Source: Hymenobacter cheonanensis
GTDB taxonomy: Bacteria > Bacteroidota > Bacteroidia > Cytophagales > Hymenobacteraceae
Assembly (NCBI RefSeq): GCF_030581075.1
Contig: NZ_JAUQSW010000004.1
Location: 1 to 64,000, forward strand
DNA: 64,000 nucleotides
Reading direction: 5' to 3'
Shown here one piece after another: positions 41,103 through 48,814 of the stretch. The notes under the pieces were generated by a model. That model was not told the origin of the DNA. It made no database searches and worked only from the letters and a program-made list of their open reading frames with translations. The position numbers and the translations under genes were made by a program. Positions within the stretch are counted from its first letter, which is position 1. Every line of letters starts with the position of its first letter.

Positions 41103-41810
41103 ATGGCTACTGCCGACCAACCCACCCCCACTACCCCCGCCCCCGGCGCGGCCCCCGTGCGCCACAAAGACAACCTGCCCAAGGGGCAGCTCGAGCTAGC
41201 CACCCTGGGCGTGGCCGCCGCCACCGCCTGGCAAGCCTCGCCGCTCGGCGACCTGCTCTATAAAAAGAAGGCCGATTTTGCGGCGCAGGCCGCCGCCTAC
41301 CACGCCAGCATCGGCACCGCCGATACCGCCGACGATGGCATCAGCCCGGCCGCGCAGCGCCTTAAGGCTCTCGACAAGCAGGTGGCCAAAAACCTGGGCT
41401 TCGTGAAAGGCTACCTGGCCGAAGACCACGACGGCGAGGGCGACGAAGCCTTCTACGGCGAGTTTGGCATCGTGCGCGAGGGCAAAAACTGGCAGCTGCC
41501 CACCGCCCGCCCCGCCCGCGCCCAGGCCCTGGCCAAGCTGGTGGCCGCCCTGGCCGCCCACGGCTACGGCCCCCGCAAGTTCGGCACCGCCTTTTGGCAG
41601 CCCCTGGCCACCGAATACGCCCAGCTAGCCCAGGCCAGCGGCACCCAGCGCGGCGCGGCCTCGGCCGCCGTGGGCGCCAAAAATGCCCTCGAAGCGCCCC
41701 TGCGCACGGTACTGCGCTCGCTGGTGCTGCTCATCGGCGCGCACTACCCCGACGAGGATGCCCGCCGGGGCACCCTGCGCGCCTTCGGCTTCCGGAAGGA
41801 AAGCTACTAG
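41103..41810 (+). CDS. Hypothetical protein, Ala-rich
   Basis: A 235-aa soluble protein with no signal. Pro/Thr/Ala-rich start (1-20), helical middle (LELATLGVAAATAWQAS, ALDKQVAKNLGFVKGYLAED) and a conserved-looking C-terminus (LRTVLRSLVLLIGAHYPDEDARRGTLRAFGFRKESY). High GC and core-like codon use, unlike the units before it. No family recognised. A small gene follows 33 bp downstream with no hairpin between them, so the two may form one unit. Confidence 0.65.
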   Translation: MATADQPTPTTPAPGAAPVRHKDNLPKGQLELATLGVAAATAWQASPLGDLLYKKKADFAAQAAAYHASIGTADTADDGISPAAQRLKALDKQVAKNLGFVKGYLAEDHDGEGDEAFYGEFGIVREGKNWQLPTARPARAQALAKLVAALAAHGYGPRKFGTAFWQPLATEYAQLAQASGTQRGAASAAVGAKNALEAPLRTVLRSLVLLIGAHYPDEDARRGTLRAFGFRKESY

Positions 41811-41843
41811 CCTCCCGCCTCCACCATCCTTGTAGTTAACCTC

Positions 41844-42098
41844 ATGCAACACCGCGAACGTTACGAACAGTACTTAGCCACTCGCCCCTTGGGAGTGAAA
41901 ACCATTTCTAGCTACCGCGCCAGAATCGGGAAGGTAGAAAAGGCGCTGGGCGGCGAAGTAGACACCCTGCTACTCGCTGGGTTAAGCCAGCTGCTGGACA
42001 AAATCCAAAGCAGCAACCCGCACTTTGCGGGCGTGTCTGCCCGGCAGCTCGCCAACCTGCGCACGGCGGTGCGCCGCTATGCCGAAGCGCTAGCCTGA
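41844..42098 (+). CDS. Small protein resembling a core-binding (SAM-like) domain fragment
   Basis: 84 aa: MQHRERYEQYLATRPLG then VKTISSYRARIGKVEKALGG, four predicted helices. The opening pattern, Y-x2-Y-L then V-K-T-I-x-S-Y, resembles the N-terminal DNA-contacting domain of tyrosine recombinases or the leader of some restriction-like proteins. The catalytic part is absent, so it is either a remnant or a small protein in its own right. Function unknown. Hairpin copy 4 follows 20 nt after the stop. Confidence 0.55.
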   Translation: MQHRERYEQYLATRPLGVKTISSYRARIGKVEKALGGEVDTLLLAGLSQLLDKIQSSNPHFAGVSARQLANLRTAVRRYAEALA

Positions 42099-42118
42099 AC
42101 TCCGACGCAACTCAGCCA

Positions 42119-42156
42119 CCCAGCCGCTGCCGCCCCGGTAGCGGCTGGCGTGTTTT
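42119..42156 (+). repeat. Shared hairpin, copy 4
   Basis: AGCCGCTGCC / GGTAGCGGCT with loop GCCCC, then GGCGTG and T4. The sequence after it (AAGCGGGCGGGGC) resembles that after copy 1 (GAGCGGGCGGGAC), so similarity extends beyond the stem. Confidence 0.85.
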
Positions 42157-42225
42157 GGAGGGGCAAGCGGGCGGGGCGGTATGTTTACCTGGTCAAAACA
42201 ACTAAACCAATAGCTGCCTCCTGGC

Positions 42226-42996
42226 ATGGGGAAGAAAATACTCGCAGTGCTGCTTCTATGGGCCGCTACGCTGCCTACTAGCTGCGCGCAGACTAAAACG
42301 GCAGGCGCTCCGGAAACCAAGAAAATCAGCGCTGCCCTAAAAGAGTTGCTACCCGCTGGTGCGCTGCAAGTAGCCGCCATGGATAGCGTTGTGATGAACC
42401 CACGGCTGGCAGTGCTGCTGGCAAAATTTCAGGAAGGAATCCGCGCCAATCCGCAGTACATAATTGAGATGCAGAACAAGGCCGCTACACGAAAGCCCGG
42501 CCCGATGCCTTATGATAAACGCTCAGGCATGAGCGAACCCGAGTTTCGGGAGTTAGAAACGCTCATGGAGAAGCGGGAGATAAAGGTGGCGCCTTCTTAT
42601 ACTGGCACCTTACAGGTGGAGTACACTGCCAATACTATTCATTTCAACGGAACAGGCCGCTTAAGCATGCTGAATGAGGTATGGCTAGACCTGGACAAGA
42701 ACGAGGCCCATTTTTTAAGCTACATCTTGCCCTACAAGAAGCTGGTAACCGTGAGCGACGCCAAAAATGCTTACGATAGCGCGTGGACGGCTTACGAATG
42801 GGAGTTGAGCGAGCCTGCCGACGAGAGCTTTGAAAGCATGAGCCTGGAGAAGTTGCGGGCAATGCATTTGCTGCAGGTGCAGTTTGAGATAGGTACCCTG
42901 GCCACAACGGGTAAAACACTACTCAAGCTCAAAGCTCGGGAAATCGACAAAGGCAAAAAGAAGTACGCTGTTGATACGCCGTTTTTTGTGCAATAG
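42226..42996 (+). CDS. Hypothetical lipoprotein
   Basis: 256 aa. The signal LAVLLLWAATLPTSC has a lipobox-like end at C20. The mature part is mixed alpha/beta with QVEYTANTIHFNGTGRLSMLNEVWLDLDKNEAHF and a helical segment rich in Glu (EWELSEPADESFESMSLEKL). No family recognised. GC is lower than in the neighbouring core. It occupies the space between hairpin copies 4 and 5 alone. Confidence 0.65.
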   Translation: MGKKILAVLLLWAATLPTSCAQTKTAGAPETKKISAALKELLPAGALQVAAMDSVVMNPRLAVLLAKFQEGIRANPQYIIEMQNKAATRKPGPMPYDKRSGMSEPEFRELETLMEKREIKVAPSYTGTLQVEYTANTIHFNGTGRLSMLNEVWLDLDKNEAHFLSYILPYKKLVTVSDAKNAYDSAWTAYEWELSEPADESFESMSLEKLRAMHLLQVQFEIGTLATTGKTLLKLKAREIDKGKKKYAVDTPFFVQ

Positions 42997-43016
42997 GCTT
43001 GTTTTTCAATTTAACT

Positions 43017-43052
43017 CCGGCCGCTGCCGCCCCCGGTAGCGGCTGGCTTGGT
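43017..43052 (+). repeat. Shared hairpin, copy 5 (degenerate tail)
   Basis: GGCCGCTGCC / GGTAGCGGCT with loop GCCCCC, then GGCTTGGTT: the T-run is broken, so termination would be weak. Last copy and right limit of the array, 20 nt after the preceding stop. Confidence 0.8.
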
Positions 43053-43101
43053 TGAGAGGCTAGCGCGGGCAAACCCCCTTCTTAGCCGGCGGCTCGCGCA
43101 G

Positions 43102-43109
43102 TAGCTTTG
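43102..43109 (+). promoter_or_regulatory. Promoter -7 box for the Crp-type gene
   Basis: TAGCTTTG is an exact TAnnTTTG match, 26 nt before the ATG at 43135. Confidence 0.55.
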
Positions 43110-43134
43110 GCGCCTGGTTTAGCGCTGCCTGCCC

Positions 43135-43719
43135 ATGCATCCGTTGTTTGCTTACCTGCGCCGCTTCGTGCCCGCCCTCACCGAGGCCGAGTGGCAGCTA
43201 CTGGCCGGGGCCGTGCGGCCCTGCCACCTGGCGCGCGGCCAGCACTTTGTGCAGGCCGGCGGCTACCGGCCCGAAATAGCCCTGCTGCTCCAGGGCACCT
43301 GCCGCCTGTACTACCTGCGGCCGAATGGCGAGGAGCGCACCACGTACTTCTTCTTCGAAAACCACCTGCTGGCCGACTACCCGAGCTGCCTGGCGGGCCA
43401 GCCGAGCCAGCTTAATATTCAGGCCCTGACCGAGGCGGACCTGGTGGTGTTCGACTACGCGGTGCTGCGGCAGCTCTACGACGAGTGCCCGGCCTACGAG
43501 CGGTTTGGGCGCGTGCTGGCCGAGTTTCACCTGCTGGGCACCGATGCCCGCCTCACCGAGCAGCTCATTCTCTCGCCCGAGGAGCGCTACCGGGCGCTGC
43601 TGGCCAGCGGCAAAACCAAGATTCTGGAGCGCATTCCGCAGCACCTGGTGGCCAATTACCTCGGCGTCACGCCGGTGTCGCTCAGCCGCATTCGGGCGCG
43701 GGTGGCGCGGGGGCGCTAG
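43135..43719 (+). CDS. Crp/Fnr-family transcriptional regulator
   Basis: 194 aa. The N-terminal cyclic-nucleotide-binding-like beta-roll (about 20-115) has EIALLLQGTCRLYYLRPNGEERTTYFFFENHLLADYPS, without the full phosphate-binding R-S-A cassette, so cAMP binding is unlikely. The C-terminal winged helix (about 150-190) contains RIPQHLVANYLGVTPVSLSRIRAR. This short subtype is common in Bacteroidota, and targets are often neighbouring genes. No cysteines for an Fnr-type cluster. Regulon unknown. Confidence 0.9.
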   Translation: MHPLFAYLRRFVPALTEAEWQLLAGAVRPCHLARGQHFVQAGGYRPEIALLLQGTCRLYYLRPNGEERTTYFFFENHLLADYPSCLAGQPSQLNIQALTEADLVVFDYAVLRQLYDECPAYERFGRVLAEFHLLGTDARLTEQLILSPEERYRALLASGKTKILERIPQHLVANYLGVTPVSLSRIRARVARGR

Positions 43720-43823
43720 GGGCGGGGCGCTGAATTTTCTTAGCTTTTGTTATCGTTGGGGGGCTAGCGGCAGGCGGAATTTTGGGTATTGATTTTCACC
43801 ATTCAAAACCCCCGCCTGCTCCC

Positions 43824-44204
43824 ATGAAATCGCTGCTGAAAACCGAAGAATTGGCCCAACTGCTGCTGGCCGCGTTTGTGTTCGCCCACCTGCCTTATGC
43901 CTGGTGGGTACTGCCCGCCACTTTCCTGCTGCCCGACCTGAGCATGCTGGGCTACCTGGCCGGCCCGCGCGTGGGCGCCGCCAGCTACAACCTGGTGCAC
44001 CACAAGGCCCTGGCCATTGCCGTGGGCCTAGCGGGGTGGGTGCTAGGGCAGCCCCTGCTGGTGCTGGCCGGCACGGTGCTGCTGTTTCACAGCGCCTTCG
44101 ACCGGCTGCTGGGCTACGGCCTCAAATACGCCACCGGCTTTCAGGATACGCACCTGGGCCGGGCGGGCAAAATGACCCAGGTGCGCACCCTGGAAGCCGC
44201 CTAG
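43824..44204 (+). CDS. DUF4260 membrane protein
   Basis: 126 aa from MKSLLKTEELAQ. Three to four membrane helices with the family motifs FLLPDLSMLGYLAGPRVGA, YNLVHHKALAIAVGL and LFHSAFDRLLGYGLKYATGF, ending FQDTHLGRAG. The His pair and the conserved Asp residues suggest a metal or active site, but no function is known. An upstream in-frame ATG would add 14 residues that do not fit the family. Confidence 0.88.
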   Translation: MKSLLKTEELAQLLLAAFVFAHLPYAWWVLPATFLLPDLSMLGYLAGPRVGAASYNLVHHKALAIAVGLAGWVLGQPLLVLAGTVLLFHSAFDRLLGYGLKYATGFQDTHLGRAGKMTQVRTLEAA

Positions 44205-44376
44205 AGTTGAGCGGGAGGCCGGAGCAGGTGGGGCCGGCAGCCTTCGCAACCCGTGGCGCTGGTAGGTGGGCCGCTACGCTGCGGGGGCGCCCTTACCGGG
44301 CATCAGCCCCTGGCTGCCGCGCAGGTGGCGGGCATAGCGGCGGGGCTAGCGGGCAAAGGCGTACTTTTAGCGCCTG

Positions 44377-44919
44377 ATGCCAGCCCTTAATTCCCAGCGC
44401 GGTGTGCCCTCGGCGGCGGTGGTGGCCTGCTACAACGCGGTGCCCAGCGTGCTGTGGTCGGGGCTGGCGCTGGGGCCGCTGGCGGTGTGCTGCTACCACT
44501 ACGTGGTGCAGCCGTGGCTGTGGGGGTTTTTGGCCGTGAGCTTGTCGGCTTATGCGTGGCCGGCGGCATGGCTGCGGCGCCTGCAGCTAGCCCCCCGCGC
44601 GCAGGTATACCGCCGGCTGGGGGTGCCGGGGCTGGGTTACTTCACGCAGCAAGGAGCCCTGGTGAACAGGCTGTTGCGGCGGCGGTATCCGAACTATCGA
44701 GGGCTGGTGGGGCGGCGGGCCGTGGCCAGGCTGCTCAGCACCACCTACCAGCAAGAGCGGTTTCACTGGGCCGGGCTGCTATTTTTTCTCGGGGTGAGTA
44801 TTTACGTTGGGGCGGCGGGCCAGCTAGGGTGGGCGCTCGGCCTAACGGTGCTCAACGTGGGCTACAACCTGTATCCTATCTGGCTGCAGCAGTACCTGCG
44901 CATCCGGCTGGGGCACTAG
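44377..44919 (+). CDS. Membrane protein, CrtO acyltransferase-like
   Basis: 180 aa with four hydrophobic segments (VVACYNAVPSVLWSGLALG, WLWGFLAVSLSAYAWPAAWL, HWAGLLFFLGVSIYVGAAG, LGWALGLTVLNVGYNLYP). The C-terminal NVGYNLYPIWLQQYLRIRL resembles the end of glycosyl-4,4'-diaponeurosporenoate acyltransferases (CrtO) and related membrane proteins, as does YRRLGVPGLGYF in the middle. The role could be carotenoid tailoring, but no carotenoid genes are nearby. A tentative call. Confidence 0.6.
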   Translation: MPALNSQRGVPSAAVVACYNAVPSVLWSGLALGPLAVCCYHYVVQPWLWGFLAVSLSAYAWPAAWLRRLQLAPRAQVYRRLGVPGLGYFTQQGALVNRLLRRRYPNYRGLVGRRAVARLLSTTYQQERFHWAGLLFFLGVSIYVGAAGQLGWALGLTVLNVGYNLYPIWLQQYLRIRLGH

Positions 44920-44930
44920 GCGGCATGGCA

Positions 44931-44964
44931 AAAAGCCCCCGCAGCAACTGCTGCGAGGGCTTTG
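44931..44964. terminator. Bidirectional terminator between convergent genes
   Basis: AAAAGCCC-CCGCAGCA and TGCTGCG-AGGGCTTT pair over about 15 bp with one mismatch, around 44931-44963. Serves the membrane protein gene (plus) and the SDR gene (minus). Confidence 0.7.
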
Positions 44965-44988
44965 GTAACTAGTGGCTGGGTAGCGGCC

Positions 44989-45873
44989 CTAGCCAGCGAA
45001 ATAGTCGCCCTGCTCCAAGTCGGCCAGCAGGCCGGGGTGGGTGGGGTGCCAGCCCAGCCACTGCTGCGTGAGCGCGCTCGACCCCGCCATGTCGAGGGCG
45101 GCGAAGCGGGCCATCCAGCCGAAGTGCTCGGCGGCTTCCTCGGGCGATTTCGACACCACCGGCACGTGCAGGTGCCGGCCGATGACGGCGGCCAGGTCGC
45201 GAAAGGCAATGCCCTCGTCGGCCACGCCGTGGTAGCGCGCGCCAGCCGTGCCCTGCTCCAGCGCCAGCCGAAACAGGTGGGCCGCATCGAGGCGGTGCAC
45301 GGCCGGCCAGCGGTTGAGGCCCTCGCCAATGTAGGCCGCCGCGCCTTTCTGGCGGGCCACCTGAATAAGGTAGGGCACGAAGCCGTGGTCGCCCTTATCG
45401 TGCACCGACGCGGCTAGCCGCACCACGGAGGCCCGCACGCCCTGCGGCACCAAGGCCAGCGCCGCCTGCTCGGAAATGCGCCCCACGCCGGCAGTCGGCA
45501 CGTCTTCTTCGGTGGCCGGGCGGCCGGCGGGCAGGCCAGCCAGGCCCGACGTGACGACGAGCGGCCGGCCCGAGCCCGCCAGCACGCTGCCCATCGCCTC
45601 GATGGCTTGCTGGTCGGTGGCGGCGGCCTGCTGATACTGCGAGAAATCGTGTATAAAAGCCAGGTGAATAACGCCATCGGCGGCGGCGGCCCCGCGCTTC
45701 AGGCTGTCGAGGTCCTGAAGGTCGCCCCGCAGCACCTCGGCCCCAGCCGCCGTGAGGGCCTGCGCCGAGGCGTCGGAGCGCGCCAGGCCCAGCACCTGGT
45801 GGCCGGCTTGCAGCAGTTCGGGCACCACGGCCGAGCCCACGAAGCCCGATGCGCCGGTTACAAAAACTTTCAT
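44989..45873 (-). CDS. NAD(P)-dependent epimerase/SDR-family oxidoreductase
   Basis: A 294-aa atypical/extended short-chain dehydrogenase. The N-terminal Rossmann motif is VFVTGASGFVGSAVVPELL (G-x2-G-x2-G), followed by GLARSDAS and GDLQDLDSL. The usual catalytic Y-x3-K is not evident in the position of classical SDRs, as in atypical SDRs. Substrate unknown. It diverges from a carboxymuconolactone-decarboxylase-like gene over a 250-bp region in which no clear operator was found. Confidence 0.88.
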   Translation of the reverse strand: MKVFVTGASGFVGSAVVPELLQAGHQVLGLARSDASAQALTAAGAEVLRGDLQDLDSLKRGAAAADGVIHLAFIHDFSQYQQAAATDQQAIEAMGSVLAGSGRPLVVTSGLAGLPAGRPATEEDVPTAGVGRISEQAALALVPQGVRASVVRLAASVHDKGDHGFVPYLIQVARQKGAAAYIGEGLNRWPAVHRLDAAHLFRLALEQGTAGARYHGVADEGIAFRDLAAVIGRHLHVPVVSKSPEEAAEHFGWMARFAALDMAGSSALTQQWLGWHPTHPGLLADLEQGDYFAG

Positions 45874-46123
45874 AGGAGGGTAGGTTTAAAGAGGGTGTAG
45901 TTCCGGGTCAAAGGTCTGGCGGCGGGGGGCGCCCGGCACTGCGCGCAGCAAACCAATTGCTGTAAAAATCAAACAGCTGCCGCCTGCAAGTTGCTAGGCC
46001 CCGCGCCCAGCGGCGGCCCAGTGGCCCGCTGCCAGGGCCTCGTAGCGGGCTTGCTTGGCCGCCAGGGGCCGCCGGTACGTATGCTGCCTGGTTCTTTTTC
46101 AGCGCACGTAGTTCAAACAACTC

Positions 46124-46723
46124 ATGGCAAATTTTGCAGACAACCTCGGCGGGCGGCTAGCCCTGCTTGAGCCGGCTACCCTCGACTCAGACCAAAAAAA
46201 GCTCTACGACCAGCTGCAGGATACGATGGTGACCTGGGCCGAGAAATCAGGCTTCCAGGCCGATACCTACGACGACCGGCTCATTGGCCCCTTCAACGCC
46301 ATGCTGCGCAGCCCGCTCATCAGCAAGGCCCTAATGGGCGTGACCTCAGTCGAGGGCAAGGAAACCTCGCTGAGCGAGAAGGTGCGGCAGGTGGTGATTC
46401 TGACCGTGGGCGCGGCCTGGCAGGCCGCCTATGAGCTGTATGCCCATACGGCCGTGGCCAGAAAGGCGGGGTTCGACGAGGCTACCGTGCAGGCGCTGGC
46501 CGCTGGCCAAAAGCCAGCTAGCCTCTCGCCCGAAGAAAGCGTGGCCTACGACTTCACCCAGCGCCTCACCACCCGGCACCAGATAGATACCGAGCTGTAT
46601 GAGCAAGCCATCGTGACATTTGGCGAAAAAGGCGTGGTAGATATGATTTATCTGGCCGGCCAGTACATGACTATCAGCGGCTTACTTAATACGTTTGCCG
46701 TGCCCGCGCCGCCGGCGCAGTAA
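46124..46723 (+). CDS. Carboxymuconolactone decarboxylase-like protein
   Basis: A 199-aa helical protein of the AhpD/CMD superfamily. The core has LSEKVRQVVILTVGAAWQAAYELYAHTAVARKAGFDEATVQALAAGQ, with Glu and His in the usual helix. The C-terminal half ends VVDMIYLAGQYMTISGLLNTFAVP. There is no C-x2-C, so no AhpD-like peroxidase activity is expected. In many genomes such proteins act on small aromatic or lactone substrates, but nothing here defines which. Confidence 0.85.
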   Translation: MANFADNLGGRLALLEPATLDSDQKKLYDQLQDTMVTWAEKSGFQADTYDDRLIGPFNAMLRSPLISKALMGVTSVEGKETSLSEKVRQVVILTVGAAWQAAYELYAHTAVARKAGFDEATVQALAAGQKPASLSPEESVAYDFTQRLTTRHQIDTELYEQAIVTFGEKGVVDMIYLAGQYMTISGLLNTFAVPAPPAQ

Positions 46724-46741
46724 GTTGCGTATAGCCCCGTT

Positions 46742-47311
46742 ATGATTCCGCTCATCACCCAAACGCCGCGCCTGCTCATCCTGGCCGCCAGCCGCGCCCT
46801 GCTCACGGCCGAGCTGCACAAGCCGCAATACTTCCCCACGCTGCTAGGGGCCGCCTTGCCCACCGACTGGCCGCCCGGCGAGTACGACCGCGAGGCGATG
46901 GAATATTTTCTCGAAAAGCTGACGGCCGGCGGCCGCGACGCAGCCGGCTGGTACAACTGGTATGCCCTGCGCAAGGCCGAGGGCGACACGCCCCGCACGC
47001 TGGTAGGCACCGGCGGCTTCACGGGCCCGCCCGATGCGGCCGGCACCGTGGAGCTGGGCTACTCCATTGCGGCCGACTGGCGCGGCCAGGGCCTGGGCAC
47101 CGAGCTGGTGGCCGGGCTGGTGCAGCAGGCCGCTACCACCGGCATGGTGCGCCGCCTGGTGGCCCACACCCCGCCCGAAAACCTGCTGTCGCAGCGCGTG
47201 CTGCTGGCCAACGGCTTTGCCTCGGTGGGCACCGACGTGAACGGGCAGCTGCGCTTTGAGCGCGCCGTGGAGCCCGCCGCCGACCCAAAGCTGCAAAGCC
47301 CCGGGCAGTAA
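46742..47311 (+). CDS. GNAT-family N-acetyltransferase
   Basis: 189 aa. RimJ/RimL-like layout: TPRLLILAASRALL at the N-terminus, LVGTGGFTGPPDAAGTVELGYSIAADWRGQGLGTELVAGLV with the acetyl-CoA pyrophosphate loop (R-G-Q-G-L-G), then AHTPPENLLSQRVLLANGFASVG. The acceptor could be a protein N-terminus or a small molecule. It lies 18 bp after the preceding gene and is probably co-transcribed with it. Confidence 0.88.
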   Translation: MIPLITQTPRLLILAASRALLTAELHKPQYFPTLLGAALPTDWPPGEYDREAMEYFLEKLTAGGRDAAGWYNWYALRKAEGDTPRTLVGTGGFTGPPDAAGTVELGYSIAADWRGQGLGTELVAGLVQQAATTGMVRRLVAHTPPENLLSQRVLLANGFASVGTDVNGQLRFERAVEPAADPKLQSPGQ

Positions 47312-47334
47312 GCTCTCCGAATAGCCTAGCCACT

Positions 47335-47372
47335 AAAAAAGCCCGGCTCACTTGCGTGAGCCGGGCTTTTTT
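47335..47372. terminator. Bidirectional terminator
   Basis: Perfect 16-bp arms AAAAAAGCCCGGCTCA (47335-47350) and its complement (47357-47372) with a 6-nt loop. Confidence 0.9.
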
Positions 47373-47388
47373 AGCCAAGACGCAGTCG

Positions 47389-47511
47389 TTATTTCTTCTG
47401 GGTCTTCACGTTTTTGCCGGAGGGCTTGTCCTTGATGGTCGTCTGGTTGGCATCCTCCTTTTTCTTGGTTTCGGGGTCGGTGTGGCTGGGGGTTTTTACG
47501 GTGGTGGCCAT
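47389..47511 (-). CDS. Small hydrophilic hypothetical protein
   Basis: A 40-aa Lys/Thr-rich peptide, MATTVKTPSHTDPETKKKED and so on, ending VKTQKK. Likely unstructured. The open frame extends 26 codons upstream, but that part is unlike protein. Support is limited to a plausible start, a bidirectional terminator right after the stop, and position 43 bp after the catalase-like gene on the same strand. Confidence 0.45.
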   Translation of the reverse strand: MATTVKTPSHTDPETKKKEDANQTTIKDKPSGKNVKTQKK

Positions 47512-47554
47512 GCTGGTGGGGTTGGGGAAAAGGAGTGTTGCGCCTTGTACGCAG

Positions 47555-48676
47555 TTAGTCGGGCAGCTGGCTGATATCGGTGGGCTCAACGCGGGGCGTG
47601 GCGTTCGTCAGGTGCCGGTACTTGGCGCTCGATTCATAGGCTTTGATGCGCACCCGGTTGATGGAGCCCAGCGGCCGGTGCTCGGGCAGGCAGTGGAAGG
47701 GGTTGAACGAGAGCACATCGTCGGCGTACACGCGGCGGGCGGGGCTGAAGGCATCCTGGGCGGGCAGCACAATTTTGCCCAGCACCTGGTAGGGGCTCTG
47801 GTCCTGGGGCCAGTCGATGCTGGCATCCTCCACGGGCATGGTTTTGAGGTCGGTGCAGAGCTGGGCGCGCAGCTCGTACTCGGCGCCCTGGTTTTTAAAG
47901 AAATCGACCACCATATCGCGGTAGGCGCCGGGTTCGCTCACGTCCATCTCCTTGCCGGCCAGGGCCTTTAGGTTGTCGGAAAGCGGGGCTACGCCAATTT
48001 TGGCCACGTAGTCGCCGTAGCGAACGGCGCCCAGCGTGGTGTAGGTTTCGCCCAGCATGTGGTTGTTGGGGTGGGCCTGCACCACCATATTCACCTCTTT
48101 TTTGGGGCCGCCTACGTCTTCCAGCAGCTCCAGCGCCTTGTCGGCCAGCACGCCCACTTTGTTGATGGCAGTTTGCAGAATTTCGGGGCCGTGGGCCAGC
48201 TTCTCGATGCGCAATTGCATATCGTGGTAGCTTTTCACGTCGCCGGTCGGGATGATGGTATCGTTCACCATCAAAAAGTCCTGGGTTACGGCATCAGCTT
48301 CGGCGGCCAGAAATTTCTGGCCCGGCACCCCGATTATTTTCAAGGCAAAGCCCTTCACGGCTGGCTGGCTGTCGGGCTCGATGGCCCCCGGCGACGTCGA
48401 GAGCCGGATAATAACCGGGTAAGTTTTAGCCTCCTTAAACAGGCCCTGCGCCAGGTGCTCGGGCAGGTTGGGAGAGATGTGCAGCTCGCCGCGCAGGATG
48501 CCGTGGCTCTTGGCATGGGCATCGCGGATGGCGTGGCGGTTTTTCTCGAACATCAGGCGCGCCACCCGGGCCATCGAGGCCACAGTTTCGTCGCCGAGCT
48601 GCTCTTCGTTGGGTTGAATTTCTTCGACGCCGTCGGCAAAGCGCACGTAGGAGGTAGAAGCGGGGGGAGTGGCCAT
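47555..48676 (-). CDS. Catalase-like family protein
   Basis: A 373-aa member of the catalase-related family of shorter proteins (y4iL-like). The N-terminal KSHGILRGELHI corresponds to the distal-His segment of catalases. FLMVNDTIIPTG, PNNHMLGETYTTLGAVRYGDYVAKI and the C-terminal FNPFHCLPEHRPLGSINRVR continue the family pattern. The proximal haem-Tyr motif of true catalases (R-x-F-x-Y-x-D-T) was not found, so hydrogen peroxide dismutation should not be assumed. Haem binding is possible. No signal peptide. Confidence 0.8.
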   Translation of the reverse strand: MATPPASTSYVRFADGVEEIQPNEEQLGDETVASMARVARLMFEKNRHAIRDAHAKSHGILRGELHISPNLPEHLAQGLFKEAKTYPVIIRLSTSPGAIEPDSQPAVKGFALKIIGVPGQKFLAAEADAVTQDFLMVNDTIIPTGDVKSYHDMQLRIEKLAHGPEILQTAINKVGVLADKALELLEDVGGPKKEVNMVVQAHPNNHMLGETYTTLGAVRYGDYVAKIGVAPLSDNLKALAGKEMDVSEPGAYRDMVVDFFKNQGAEYELRAQLCTDLKTMPVEDASIDWPQDQSPYQVLGKIVLPAQDAFSPARRVYADDVLSFNPFHCLPEHRPLGSINRVRIKAYESSAKYRHLTNATPRVEPTDISQLPD

Positions 48677-48814
48677 GTAAGGAAAAAGGGGCTAGGGGTA
48701 GGTTTATTCGATACGACGGACTGCTGCGTAGGTTACTTAGTGGGCTTTAAAAGAACAGGTTAGCTAAGCACTTTCGCATTGTATCTTGTTGAAAATCTGA
48801 TTTTTTCCTGTGCT

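Noticed and set aside
39631-43052. Integron attC sites
   Set aside because: The hairpins lack GTTRRRY/RYYYAAC core sites and extrahelical bases, and no integron integrase is present. They look like terminators.
48677-48814. Cobalamin riboswitch before eutB
   Set aside because: The leader is too short and lacks the B12-box sequence and stems.
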